Origin: Acidovorax sp.
Lineage (GTDB): Bacteria; Pseudomonadota; Gammaproteobacteria; Burkholderiales; Burkholderiaceae_C
DNA: 14,218 bases
Direction: 5' to 3'
NCBI GenBank assembly: GCA_011620245.1
Contig: WOZN01000166.1
Span: 1 to 14,218 of the forward strand
In this document: positions 1 through 8,444 of the stretch, piece after piece
Layout: every line of letters begins with the position of its first letter
How positions within the stretch are numbered: position 1 is the first letter of the stretch
The notes under the pieces: model-generated
The model's database searches: none
Told to the model about the DNA's origin: nothing
Seen by the model: only the letters and a program-made list of their open reading frames with translations
Made by a program: the position numbers and the translations under genes

Positions 1-3000
1 GGTTTGCCGAGGTAATGATTGACGCCCAGCTCCATTGCATGCTCGCGGTGCTTCCCGGCGATGCGGGAGGTGATCATGATGATCGGCAGATCCCGCAGGG
101 CGCCATCCGCACGGATATTGCGCGCCAGGTCGAATCCGTCCATGCGCGGCATTTCAATATCGGACAACACCACCGTCGGCCGCTCTTCCTGCAGGCGCTC
201 GAGCGCCTGCAGGCCATCGGCAGCGAGCGCCACCCGGTAGCCTTCGCGCTGCAGCAATCGCTGCGTGACGCGGCGCACGGTAATGGAATCGTCCACCACC
301 AGCACCAGCGGCACCTGGCTGGGGCCGGCAAGCACCGAAGCCGCAGGCTTGCCGGTGCCAGCGCCCTCGGTTTCCAGCCCGGCGGGCAGGCCGGCGCTGG
401 CGGCACGGACCTGGTCGCCATAGACCGTGGCCAGCGCCACCGGGTTGTAAATCAGCACCACGGCCCCCGAGGCCAGCACGGACATGCCGGCCAGGCCCGG
501 CAGGCGTGACAGCTGGGGCCCCAGGTTTTTCACCACGACTTCCTGGTTGCCCAGCACTTCGTCCACATGCATGGCAATGCGCTGCGACGCACTGCGGAAA
601 ATCACCACAGGCCGCGTCTTGCCAGCGGTTTCACTGCTGCGTGCCGACGCTTGCAGCAATGCACCCGCCCAGAAGAAGGGCAGTTGCTCAAAGCCGTCGT
701 CAAAAAAGCCCGTGCGATACGCCTCTTCCAGATCCGCAGCGGAGGTGCGGCGCACGATTTCGACAACGTTGGCAGGCACGCCAATCGCCAGATCACCCGC
801 ACGCAACATCACCACCTGCGTCACCGCAGTCGTCAAAGGCAGCACCATGCGAAAGGCTGTACCCTGGCCCGCCTCGGTCGAGGTTTCGATACGGCCGCCC
901 AGTGCGTTGACCTCTGAACGCACCACGTCCATGCCGATGCCGCGACCTGCAAGGCCTGTCACCTCGAATACGGTGGAGAAGCCCGGCATGAAGATCAGGT
1001 TGGCAGCTTCGGCATCGCTGATTTCCGCGCCGGCCTGCACGATCCCCTGGGCCAGGGCCTTTTCCCGGATGCGCTGTAGATCAAGACCGGCACCGTCGTC
1101 CCGGAACTCAACCGACACGTCATTGCCTTCATGGCGCAGATTCACGGTGATGGTGCCCGAGGCAGGCTTGCCTGCAGCGACACGCACCTCAGGCGCCTCA
1201 ATGCCATGCGCCACGCAATTGCGCAGCAGATGTTCGAAGGCGGGCGTCATGCGATCGAGAACGCCGCGGTCCATTTCAATGGAGCCGCCAGTGATGTTCA
1301 GTTTGATCTGCTTGCCGGTTTCCTTGGACGCCTGGCGTACCAGCGCATACAAACGCTCGGCAATGCCATCAAACTCCACCATGCGGGTGCGCAGCAAATC
1401 GCGCTGCAACTCACGCGCCTGGCGGCCCTGGGCGATCAGATCGTCTTCGGCGCCTTCCATGGCGCGTTGCAGGTTGCGCTGCACGGTGGCCACGTCGTTC
1501 ACCGACTCGGCCATCATGCGCGTGAGCTCCTGGACCCGTGTGAAGCGGTCGAACTCCAGCGGGTCGAACCCGGCGGCGGAATCCTTCGAGAGAGCCAGGC
1601 GCGACTGCATTTGCGACTCGGACTGTACTTCGATGTCACGCAGTTGCTGGCGCAGGCGATCCAGGTTGCCCGACAGATCGGTCAGCGAGCTGCGGAACTG
1701 GCCCATGCGTGCGTCCAGACGCGAACGGCTGATCATGACCTCGCCTGCCTGGTTCACCAGACGGTCCAGCAACTGCGCACGCACGCGCACCGACTGGTTC
1801 GCAGCCACGCGCACCGGCGCCATCTGCGAAGGCCCGGGAAGCCGCACTGCGGGAGCGATCGCAGACACGGGCGCCTTCACGGCACCGACGTCATTGACGG
1901 AGTTGGTCAGATCACTCTGAACCGCAGGCAAAGCCACCACGGTATCCGCAGCAGATGGTCCACCCACGACACGGAGGAATTCGAAATTCGCCTGCAGAGC
2001 ATCGAAACTCGCAAGCAGCGGCTCGATCTGCCCTGCCGTGAGGGTTTCCACGTCGAGCTGCTCGATGGCCGACTCGAGCCGGTGGGACATCTCTCCCAGC
2101 CGCATGGCACCAGCAAGGCGGGAACTGCCCTTGAGGGTGTGCAAGGCACGCAGCACTTCATTGCGCGCGCCCAGGTTGTCAGGGCGGGCAGCCCATTGCC
2201 GCAAGGCGCCACCCAGTTGGGGCAACAGTTCAGCGGCTTCTTCTTCAAAGATCGGGAACAGGTCGGGGTCGATGACGTCGATGGCGTCAATGTCGTCATC
2301 CACATCCGGGACAGCAGAGACGGCATGTGCGATCGCATCGTCTATGTGCTGGTCGTGGTCGTTTCCGGCAACGGGCAGCGCCGGGGCCACATACCCTTGT
2401 TCGGCCACTTCGGCCACTTCGGCCGCTTCGGCCGCTTCGACCACTTCGGCCGCTTTCGCCATCGGAGCCTCTGATGGCGCGGGCTCGGCACCAGCGCCAG
2501 CAACTGGTGCTGCAGCTTCGGGGGCTGCAGCTTCCGGTGCTGCAAGGTCGTCCAAATTTTCCTCCGGAGGCGACAAGGTATTGACCTCCTCTGCCTCGAG
2601 GATCTGGCGCAACTGCTCCAGCACTTGCGCGTTCGGTTCTTTGAGGAACCCCGCTGCAAACTGGTGCAGAAGACGACGAATGTCATCCGAAGCCGCCACG
2701 AACACTTCGGCCTGCTCTGCCGTGCCACCGGACTGCAGCTGAACATGCTGCAACGCATGCTCGAGCACCCTGGCCAGTTCCGACAATGCGGAAAAGCCCA
2801 CGGTTGCCGAACTGCCTGCCAGCGAATGCGCCAGCGCCACTGCCATGTCGGGCAACGGCTCATGCAGCTCCAGCGCCCATTCCTCCAAACAGGTGACCAG
2901 CCGCCGCGACCATTCGTCTGCCTCGTTGAGGTACACGTTGTAGAGCGGCATGCCGATCCGCAAGCTTTCAATCACCTTGACCGCTTCATCAGCAGATGCA

Positions 3001-6000
3001 TCTTCCTCTGGAACGCTGGCTGCAACAGCAACGGGCTCCATGGCCATTGGGGAATGGGGCTCCACAACCGCATCGTCCAGGTCCGATGCCGGTGCAGGCC
3101 CGGACACGAACTCCATCTCGCCATCGGGCACCAATGGAAGGCCATCCAAATCGCCCTGTGCGTCCTCGTCAGGCGCGGAGCCGTTGGTGGCCGCATCCAT
3201 GGCCACGAAAAACATGGGCTCCAGATCGGGCAACTCCAGGTCCACAGACAAGGGCTCGCTCGCCACGACCGGCGTGGTCTGCGCTTCGTTCAGAGCCTCG
3301 GTGAACACGGAGAAATCGATGTCCTCGGTGACTATCGATGCAGACATATCAGCGTCCTGGGCCGCGTCCGGGGCGGCGGCAGCGAATTCCGCCATCACCT
3401 CGGTTTTGGCGAAGTCCGCGATCAATGTCTCGGGCATATCGATGGCGCCGGCAGCCTCTGCTTGCGCAACAGGCATCTGGGCAGGTGACGGTTCGGCGGA
3501 CTGCCAGCCGGCCCCTGGCACATCAGCGGTTGTTGGCGCCGCCTCGGACGGGGCCTGTGGCACTGCTTGCCCCATTTCGACGGACGCCACTGCAGCCCCC
3601 GGCACCACCAGCGGCAGCAAAATGCCATCAAGACGCATGGCGTCGGCGGATTTGCAAAAGGGCTCCGGCGCCCAGGCCGAAGCGGCCCCTGCCGCAATGT
3701 CATCGGCCCAGCGGCCAAATGCCTGCAAACAATCTGACGACAACTGCAGCAAATGGGGCTGCATTGGCTTTTGTTCGGCCAGCCAGGCATTCAGCATCTG
3801 TTCCATCGACCAGGCGGCCTCGCCAAAATCATGGAGCCCCACCATGCGCGAACTGCCCTTGAGCGTATGAAACGCACGGCGCAAAGTCGTCTGCTCGCTC
3901 AGGTTGGCCGGTTCATCGGCCAGCACGGTAATGGCGGCCAGACCGGTGCCAACCACTTCGCGGGCCTCTTGCAGGAACACATCCAGCAACTCGTCTTCCA
4001 TCTCGGGCTGCGGCGCGGGAGATGGGGTGGAGACTGCGGCAGTGGCCAGATCGGAGGCTGCTGCTGGAGCCTCCTGCGGCATCTGCAGGTCCAACGAGAA
4101 ATCGGGTGGCAGCAATTCCGATGCAGCGTCGAAACTGCTCGCACCAGAGTCAACAGGCGCTTGTGTTGTCTCGAGCCCGGGAGCCGGTGCCAGAACTGGC
4201 GCTGGTTTCGCCACAGGGAAACGTGGCATCACATCGGGCAGGGGTGGCGCAACACGCGCCTCCATTTTGTCCGGCGCTTCTTCCAGGTTGTCTGTGGCAC
4301 GCGCACGGGTTTTACCCACCAGCATGCGCAGTTCACCCAGTTCTTCATCGTAAACAAAGAGCTTGCGCGCCATCGTGCGCTGGTAGCTCAGCATGTCTAT
4401 CAGGAAGCCGAGCGACCCCAGGCTGTTCGCCAGTTTCTCGAAGACGGTCTGCCGCTCTTCTTCGGCAATCTCATGGATGAGCAACCGCTCAACGGTGTCG
4501 CGCATGCGCACCGCCGCCAGCGATGCCTGGTCCAGGCCCAGCACGGACAATACGCCACGCATCTGAGCCAATTGCCCCGGCACAGCCGCCAGCAGGGTCG
4601 TGTCCTGGGGATTGCGGAAGAACTGGTCCAGCGCTTTCTCGGCTTCACCCAGCGTGGCGCGCAACTCGGCCACCACACTGCCCATCGTCTGGTTGTCGCT
4701 GACGCGCCGGTACAGCTCCTCCATCCACTGCTCCAGTGGCTCTGGTTCTGCGCCCGCGATCACGGCGTCCAGCCGCTGCGCCAGACGTGCTGCGCGCAGC
4801 GCCATCTGGCCGTCGACCGCATCCAGCTCCTCAAAAGCCGCCTGCAGATAAAGCACCGAGGTCGCCACCTCCATCGCCAGCGCTGCAGACGGGGGCTCGC
4901 CGGACCGGGTCGTGGCCTCCATGGCACGCGTCAGGCCGGCGGCGAGGCTCCCGCTTCCCGGGTGCAGCTTGCGCAAAGAATCACAAACCAGGCTGAACTG
5001 ATCGGCCGCAGGTTTGAGCTTGTTGCGATCGCCGCCCGCAAGGGCCGACCATGTTTCCGTGGCAGATGCAATGCGCTTGCGTGCCTGCGCCAGCAAGGCC
5101 GGGTCAAACCGCCCAAAACGCGCGGTTTCATAATCTACCGGCTTGAACCGCTCCAGACCAAAGGATTTTCTGACCGCCTCAAGGGCCGGCACCTCATCCG
5201 CCTCATCGTCTGCGGGCCTGGCCTGAGCGCAGAAAAAAAGCAGATCCTGCACCAGCCGGTCGGCAATGGCGTTGTCCCCTTTGGCCAGCGTGGCGTATTG
5301 CATCAACACGCGCGACGCGACCCGCTTCACATACACGTCAGGCGCCAGCAGCCCCTTGCCGAAGGCTTCGAAAAAGCCGGCGCAGATCTTCCAGAAGGCC
5401 CGCGACTGCCGGTCTGACTGGGCCGCGACAAAGCCCAGACAGGTTTCACGCATGCCCATTGCAGCCGACAGATCGCCTGATTTGACAATTTTCAGAACGG
5501 CGGAATCCAGGCGTGCCCGTGCCTCGGGTCCGTAGGGCAAGGGGGCAACCAGCAAGGCGTCTTCCGGCTCACGAAAACGGCGCTCCACGGGCCAGAGATC
5601 TGCCGGATGTACGCGGTCGGCGCCCGCCAGGGCCTGGGCGTCACGGTACTGGGGAAACAGGGCTACCGCAGAGACGGCCTTGCCGCCCAGCACGTTTTCG
5701 AGATATTCGATGAGCGCAAAACTGGCACGCTCAATGACTGCTGCGGCCTCGTCCGTGCATTGCTCAGGGCGCTGCACAAACTTCTGAACGGCAGATTCCA
5801 TGGCGCGCAGAACCAGCGCCGGTGAGCCCATGCCCACCATTTCAAGGGCTCCGCTTGCCTGGTGCAGCTGCTGCCGGGCAATTCGCAATGCTCCCGCATC
5901 CAGCGCAGCCAGATCGGACTCTCGCGCCAGTTCGGCGTCTCGCACAAAACGGCGCATCGCCTTGACAGCACCATCGAGCGATTTGCGCAGTTCGTCAAGC

Positions 6001-6080
6001 ACCCATGCCAAAGGACCCAAGTCCTGATCGCCCTGGACTCCATCCGCGGCCGGTGCATTGTTGACATCAATAGATGACAT
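1..6080 (-). CDS. chpA: ChpA/PilL-type hybrid histidine kinase of the type IV pilus chemosensory system (3' end cut by window edge)
   Basis: CheA-like kinase expected to autophosphorylate when PilJ signals and to pass phosphate to PilG and PilH, controlling type IV pilus activity. The frame is open from ATG at 6080 to the edge (at least 2026 residues). Order seen: a PilL-type N-terminal region with two degenerate Hpt-like segments (H73 in QLHQASGALE; residues about 495-530 without the histidine); an Ala/Pro-rich linker; an Hpt with H738 (HTLKGSSRMVG); a long acidic linker; an Hpt with H1085 (HSLAGSS, lysine replaced); repeat-rich linker; an Hpt with H1314 (HTLKGSSRLAG); a long dimerisation helix region (about 1427-1560); the kinase domain (N1621 in LLRNCVAHGIE, DDGAG at 1661-1665, GRGIGMDVV at 1712-1720); a CheW-like domain (about 1745-1890); and a receiver (D1930, D1931, phospho-acceptor D1974, K2026). 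Only the last receiver helix is missing. The start is firm: no in-frame start codon lies between the pilJ stop and 6080. The ribosome site is weak, which suggests coupling to pilJ. Confidence 0.96.
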   Translation of the reverse strand, partial: MSSIDVNNAPAADGVQGDQDLGPLAWVLDELRKSLDGAVKAMRRFVRDAELARESDLAALDAGALRIARQQLHQASGALEMVGMGSPALVLRAMESAVQKFVQRPEQCTDEAAAVIERASFALIEYLENVLGGKAVSAVALFPQYRDAQALAGADRVHPADLWPVERRFREPEDALLVAPLPYGPEARARLDSAVLKIVKSGDLSAAMGMRETCLGFVAAQSDRQSRAFWKICAGFFEAFGKGLLAPDVYVKRVASRVLMQYATLAKGDNAIADRLVQDLLFFCAQARPADDEADEVPALEAVRKSFGLERFKPVDYETARFGRFDPALLAQARKRIASATETWSALAGGDRNKLKPAADQFSLVCDSLRKLHPGSGSLAAGLTRAMEATTRSGEPPSAALAMEVATSVLYLQAAFEELDAVDGQMALRAARLAQRLDAVIAGAEPEPLEQWMEELYRRVSDNQTMGSVVAELRATLGEAEKALDQFFRNPQDTTLLAAVPGQLAQMRGVLSVLGLDQASLAAVRMRDTVERLLIHEIAEEERQTVFEKLANSLGSLGFLIDMLSYQRTMARKLFVYDEELGELRMLVGKTRARATDNLEEAPDKMEARVAPPLPDVMPRFPVAKPAPVLAPAPGLETTQAPVDSGASSFDAASELLPPDFSLDLQMPQEAPAAASDLATAAVSTPSPAPQPEMEDELLDVFLQEAREVVGTGLAAITVLADEPANLSEQTTLRRAFHTLKGSSRMVGLHDFGEAAWSMEQMLNAWLAEQKPMQPHLLQLSSDCLQAFGRWADDIAAGAASAWAPEPFCKSADAMRLDGILLPLVVPGAAVASVEMGQAVPQAPSEAAPTTADVPGAGWQSAEPSPAQMPVAQAEAAGAIDMPETLIADFAKTEVMAEFAAAAPDAAQDADMSASIVTEDIDFSVFTEALNEAQTTPVVASEPLSVDLELPDLEPMFFVAMDAATNGSAPDEDAQGDLDGLPLVPDGEMEFVSGPAPASDLDDAVVEPHSPMAMEPVAVAASVPEEDASADEAVKVIESLRIGMPLYNVYLNEADEWSRRLVTCLEEWALELHEPLPDMAVALAHSLAGSSATVGFSALSELARVLEHALQHVQLQSGGTAEQAEVFVAASDDIRRLLHQFAAGFLKEPNAQVLEQLRQILEAEEVNTLSPPEENLDDLAAPEAAAPEAAAPVAGAGAEPAPSEAPMAKAAEVVEAAEAAEVAEVAEQGYVAPALPVAGNDHDQHIDDAIAHAVSAVPDVDDDIDAIDVIDPDLFPIFEEEAAELLPQLGGALRQWAARPDNLGARNEVLRALHTLKGSSRLAGAMRLGEMSHRLESAIEQLDVETLTAGQIEPLLASFDALQANFEFLRVVGGPSAADTVVALPAVQSDLTNSVNDVGAVKAPVSAIAPAVRLPGPSQMAPVRVAANQSVRVRAQLLDRLVNQAGEVMISRSRLDARMGQFRSSLTDLSGNLDRLRQQLRDIEVQSESQMQSRLALSKDSAAGFDPLEFDRFTRVQELTRMMAESVNDVATVQRNLQRAMEGAEDDLIAQGRQARELQRDLLRTRMVEFDGIAERLYALVRQASKETGKQIKLNITGGSIEMDRGVLDRMTPAFEHLLRNCVAHGIEAPEVRVAAGKPASGTITVNLRHEGNDVSVEFRDDGAGLDLQRIREKALAQGIVQAGAEISDAEAANLIFMPGFSTVFEVTGLAGRGIGMDVVRSEVNALGGRIETSTEAGQGTAFRMVLPLTTAVTQVVMLRAGDLAIGVPANVVEIVRRTSAADLEEAYRTGFFDDGFEQLPFFWAGALLQASARSSETAGKTRPVVIFRSASQRIAMHVDEVLGNQEVVVKNLGPQLSRLPGLAGMSVLASGAVVLIYNPVALATVYGDQVRAASAGLPAGLETEGAGTGKPAASVLAGPSQVPLVLVVDDSITVRRVTQRLLQREGYRVALAADGLQALERLQEERPTVVLSDIEMPRMDGFDLARNIRADGALRDLPIIMITSRIAGKHREHAMELGVNHYLGK
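2397..2459. repeat. 9-bp tandem repeat inside chpA (seven units, AEV/AEA)
   Basis: Seven units of 9 bases, plus-strand core GGCCACTTC or GGCCGCTTC, encode residues 1208-1228 of ChpA as AKA-AEV-VEA-AEA-AEV-AEV-AEQ. The unit length is a multiple of three, so gain or loss of units would keep the frame. It lies in the linker between the second and third clear Hpt domains and probably forms a short charged helix or flexible spacer. Confidence 0.85.
2506..2550. repeat. 15-bp tandem repeat inside chpA (three units, AAPEA)
   Basis: Three consecutive 15-base units at 2506-2520, 2521-2535 and 2536-2550. The first two differ at two positions; the third is diverged in its second half. On the coding strand they give AAPEA, AAPEA and AAPVA in ChpA, in the same Ala/Pro-rich linker as the 9-bp repeat but separate from it. 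Confidence 0.75.
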
Positions 6081-6134
6081 GAATTCGTCCCCGGCTGCAA
6101 CGAGCCGCTGGTTGATGACTGCTGGGTGGCTGCG

Positions 6135-8423
6135 TTAGGCGATCTTGAAACGTGCCACCGACTGGCGCAGTTCTTCAGCCATGTGCGAAAGCTCTCGCAC
6201 CTGCTGTGCCGTTGTTCGCGTGCCTTCGCCTGTCTGCTCGGTCACCGCAAAAATGTGCTGGATGTTGTCGGCCACCTCGTTGGCCAGAACAGCTTCCCGG
6301 GATGTCGAGGACGAAATCTGCTCGATCAGCTCCGCCAGGCGGCGCGATACACGGTCAATTTCGGTCAGTGCGGTACCGGCACTGTCGGACAGGCGGGCCC
6401 CTTCCACCACGCCCTGCGTGGAACGCTCCATGGCGGCCACAGCATCCTGGGTGTCGGTTTGAATGGCCTTCACCAGGGCCGAAATCTGCCGCGTTGCATC
6501 GGCGGACCGCTCGGCCAGTCGCTGCACTTCTTCGGCCACGACCGAGAAGCCCCGGCCTGCGTCTCCCGCAGATGCGGCCTGAATGGCAGCATTCAGGGCC
6601 AGCACGTTCGTCTGCTCGGTAATGTCGGAAATCAGCTCGGTAATTTCACCGATCTCCTGCGACGATTCACCCAGGCGCTTGATCCGCTTGGAGGTGTCCT
6701 GGATCTGGTCACGAATCGAGTTCATGCCGCCGATGGAATTTTGCACAGCCTGCAAGCCCGAGTCAGCCGCCTGCAGCGACTGACGCGCCACCGTGGCGGA
6801 CTCTTGCGCCTGCGTGGACACTTCGTTGATTCGTGCCGCCATGTCCAGAACGGACCGGCCGGCTTCACGAATTTCGCGCAATTGCTCGGTGGATGCAGCC
6901 AGCAGTTCCGTGGACGTGCTGTCCACCTGGGCCGTCGTCTGCGCCACGCGGGTTGCCGTGTTCTGAACGCTGCCCACCAGCTGGCGCAACTCTTCCACGG
7001 TGTAGTTCACCGAGTCGGCGATAGCGCCGGTGATGTCTTCCGTCACCGTGGCTTCCTGCGTCAGGTCGCCCTCGGCAACCGATTGCAGTTCGTTCATCAG
7101 CCGCAAAATGGCAGCCTGGTTGGCGTCATTGACGCGTTTGGCTTCCTGCTCCTGGCGCCTGGCGTCCTTTTGCTGCATTTCGGCGGCCATCTGACGGCCC
7201 CGGCTGTCCAGCAGTTGCACGCGGGAGATACCGATACCGCACAGCAGCACGAACAAGCTGGCCAACGCCAGGGCGGCAAACTGCCCGGCACCCAGGCCCG
7301 TCTGCGAAGAGAGCTTTTCCTGCAAGCCTTCCAGCTGGCGGCGCAGCGGCTCGCTGTCGGCAATGATGGATGACTGGGCCTCACGGGCGGAAACCAGTCC
7401 CTGCAGGTTGCCCAAGATGGCGCTGGCCTGCGCGCGCGTCTGTTCATACAGTTTGAGCAGGGCTTCGAGCTGTTCGCGCGTCTGCGCATCCTTGGTTGCG
7501 GCCAGGCGCAGATCCCGGCTTCCATCGAGCAGCCCCTGGGCAATTTCCTGGAAGGAATTCAAGTCTTTGCCCAGCAGGAACACCGCCTCGGGACTCACAC
7601 CTTCCATGGTCTGGAACTCATTGGCCGATTTACCAATGCGCTGGGTCAACATCACCAGCTGGCCGGCAGCCGAAATCTCGGCCGCTGGCGCGCCTTGCTG
7701 CAGTTTGAGGGAAGACACGGTTTCTGCGATTTCCAGCAGATCAGCGGATTGGCGGTTGATGGTGCGCAGTGCATCACCCACCTGCGTCAGGATTTTTTGC
7801 TGTCCCATGACCACTTTGGCGTTGCGTTCCGCGCGCTCCATGAGCGAAGTCACGCTCTTCAGGTCGGGCTTGAATTGCTCGCCCAGCGCCTGCACGCCCA
7901 GCTCACTGTCGCCGGTGTTGAGGGCGCGCACGTTGCGGGCCAGCACACCGGAGCTTTCCACCATGTCCGGGAAGGCCTGCGGATTCCCCACCAAAGCCTG
8001 CGAAACCGATTTGGCAAGCCGCTGCGACTGCATCAGCGACTGGCCGGTAGCGGCCAGCTGCTGGGCAGTACGGTCCGCCTGCTGAAGCACCCAGCCGGCA
8101 ATCAATGCCAGAGCCACCACGCCAATGGCCAGCAATGCCAGCAAACGCCGCTGGTGGCCAGCCGCCGTGGACCGGCCCAGCAGCGGCAAGGAAATGAGAT
8201 CTTCGTCAGTGTCCGCCGCTGATGGCTCGGGCGATTCGCCATCTGGATCGCCCTGCACACTGTTCATGGCATCAGCCTGATAGGACTCACGCAGTGCGCT
8301 GGCCTCGATGTCCCCCGACGTCAGGATATCCTGACTGTTGTCGACCATGTCGGCACTTGGCCCCTTGTCCGATCCCTCGGGCTTGCGATTGAACAGTTTT
8401 CCAAATTGATTCACGACGGACAT
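6135..8423 (-). CDS. pilJ: PilJ, methyl-accepting receptor of the type IV pilus chemosensory system
   Basis: Inner-membrane receptor of 762 residues thought to sense pilus-associated or surface signals and to control ChpA through PilI. A charged cytoplasmic N-terminus of about 90 residues precedes membrane segment 1 (about 94-114) and a periplasmic part with two similar PilJ-type helical modules, each carrying an S/T-Q-R-x-x-K motif (Q134-R135-x-x-K138 and Q261-R262-x-x-K265). Membrane segment 2 (about 382-400) leads into a HAMP-like linker (about 400-455) and the methyl-accepting signalling domain. The hairpin tip is conserved (TNVLALNAAIQAASAG around N611, then GRGFSVVAEEVQRLAERS). The ATG at 8423 has an AAGG ribosome site seven bases upstream. 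It follows pilI by 21 bases and precedes chpA by 54 bases. Length and layout fit PilJ; no truncation seen. Confidence 0.96.
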   Translation of the reverse strand: MSVVNQFGKLFNRKPEGSDKGPSADMVDNSQDILTSGDIEASALRESYQADAMNSVQGDPDGESPEPSAADTDEDLISLPLLGRSTAAGHQRRLLALLAIGVVALALIAGWVLQQADRTAQQLAATGQSLMQSQRLAKSVSQALVGNPQAFPDMVESSGVLARNVRALNTGDSELGVQALGEQFKPDLKSVTSLMERAERNAKVVMGQQKILTQVGDALRTINRQSADLLEIAETVSSLKLQQGAPAAEISAAGQLVMLTQRIGKSANEFQTMEGVSPEAVFLLGKDLNSFQEIAQGLLDGSRDLRLAATKDAQTREQLEALLKLYEQTRAQASAILGNLQGLVSAREAQSSIIADSEPLRRQLEGLQEKLSSQTGLGAGQFAALALASLFVLLCGIGISRVQLLDSRGRQMAAEMQQKDARRQEQEAKRVNDANQAAILRLMNELQSVAEGDLTQEATVTEDITGAIADSVNYTVEELRQLVGSVQNTATRVAQTTAQVDSTSTELLAASTEQLREIREAGRSVLDMAARINEVSTQAQESATVARQSLQAADSGLQAVQNSIGGMNSIRDQIQDTSKRIKRLGESSQEIGEITELISDITEQTNVLALNAAIQAASAGDAGRGFSVVAEEVQRLAERSADATRQISALVKAIQTDTQDAVAAMERSTQGVVEGARLSDSAGTALTEIDRVSRRLAELIEQISSSTSREAVLANEVADNIQHIFAVTEQTGEGTRTTAQQVRELSHMAEELRQSVARFKIA

Positions 8424-8444
8424 GGTGCGGCCTTACAGAAAAAC

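Noticed and set aside
3753..5417. Open frame of 554 codons on the plus strand, opposite chpA
   Set aside because: Low-complexity His/Arg/Gln-rich translation with no domain, lying wholly antisense to conserved chpA codons; such frames are common in GC-rich DNA.
1..6080. Frameshift or fragmentation of chpA
   Set aside because: Codon positions of H738, H1085, H1314, N1621, G1712, D1974 and K2026 all fall in one frame from the ATG at 6080, so the gene is continuous.
6078..6137. Stop-codon readthrough making a PilJ-ChpA fusion
   Set aside because: pilJ and chpA are in the same frame with 18 sense codons between, but the stop is TAA, the least leaky stop, and no stimulatory structure is seen. 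The shared frame is a one-in-three coincidence.
6126..7373. Open frame of 415 codons on the plus strand, opposite pilJ
   Set aside because: Antisense to the conserved signalling domain of PilJ; composition is typical of a shadow frame.
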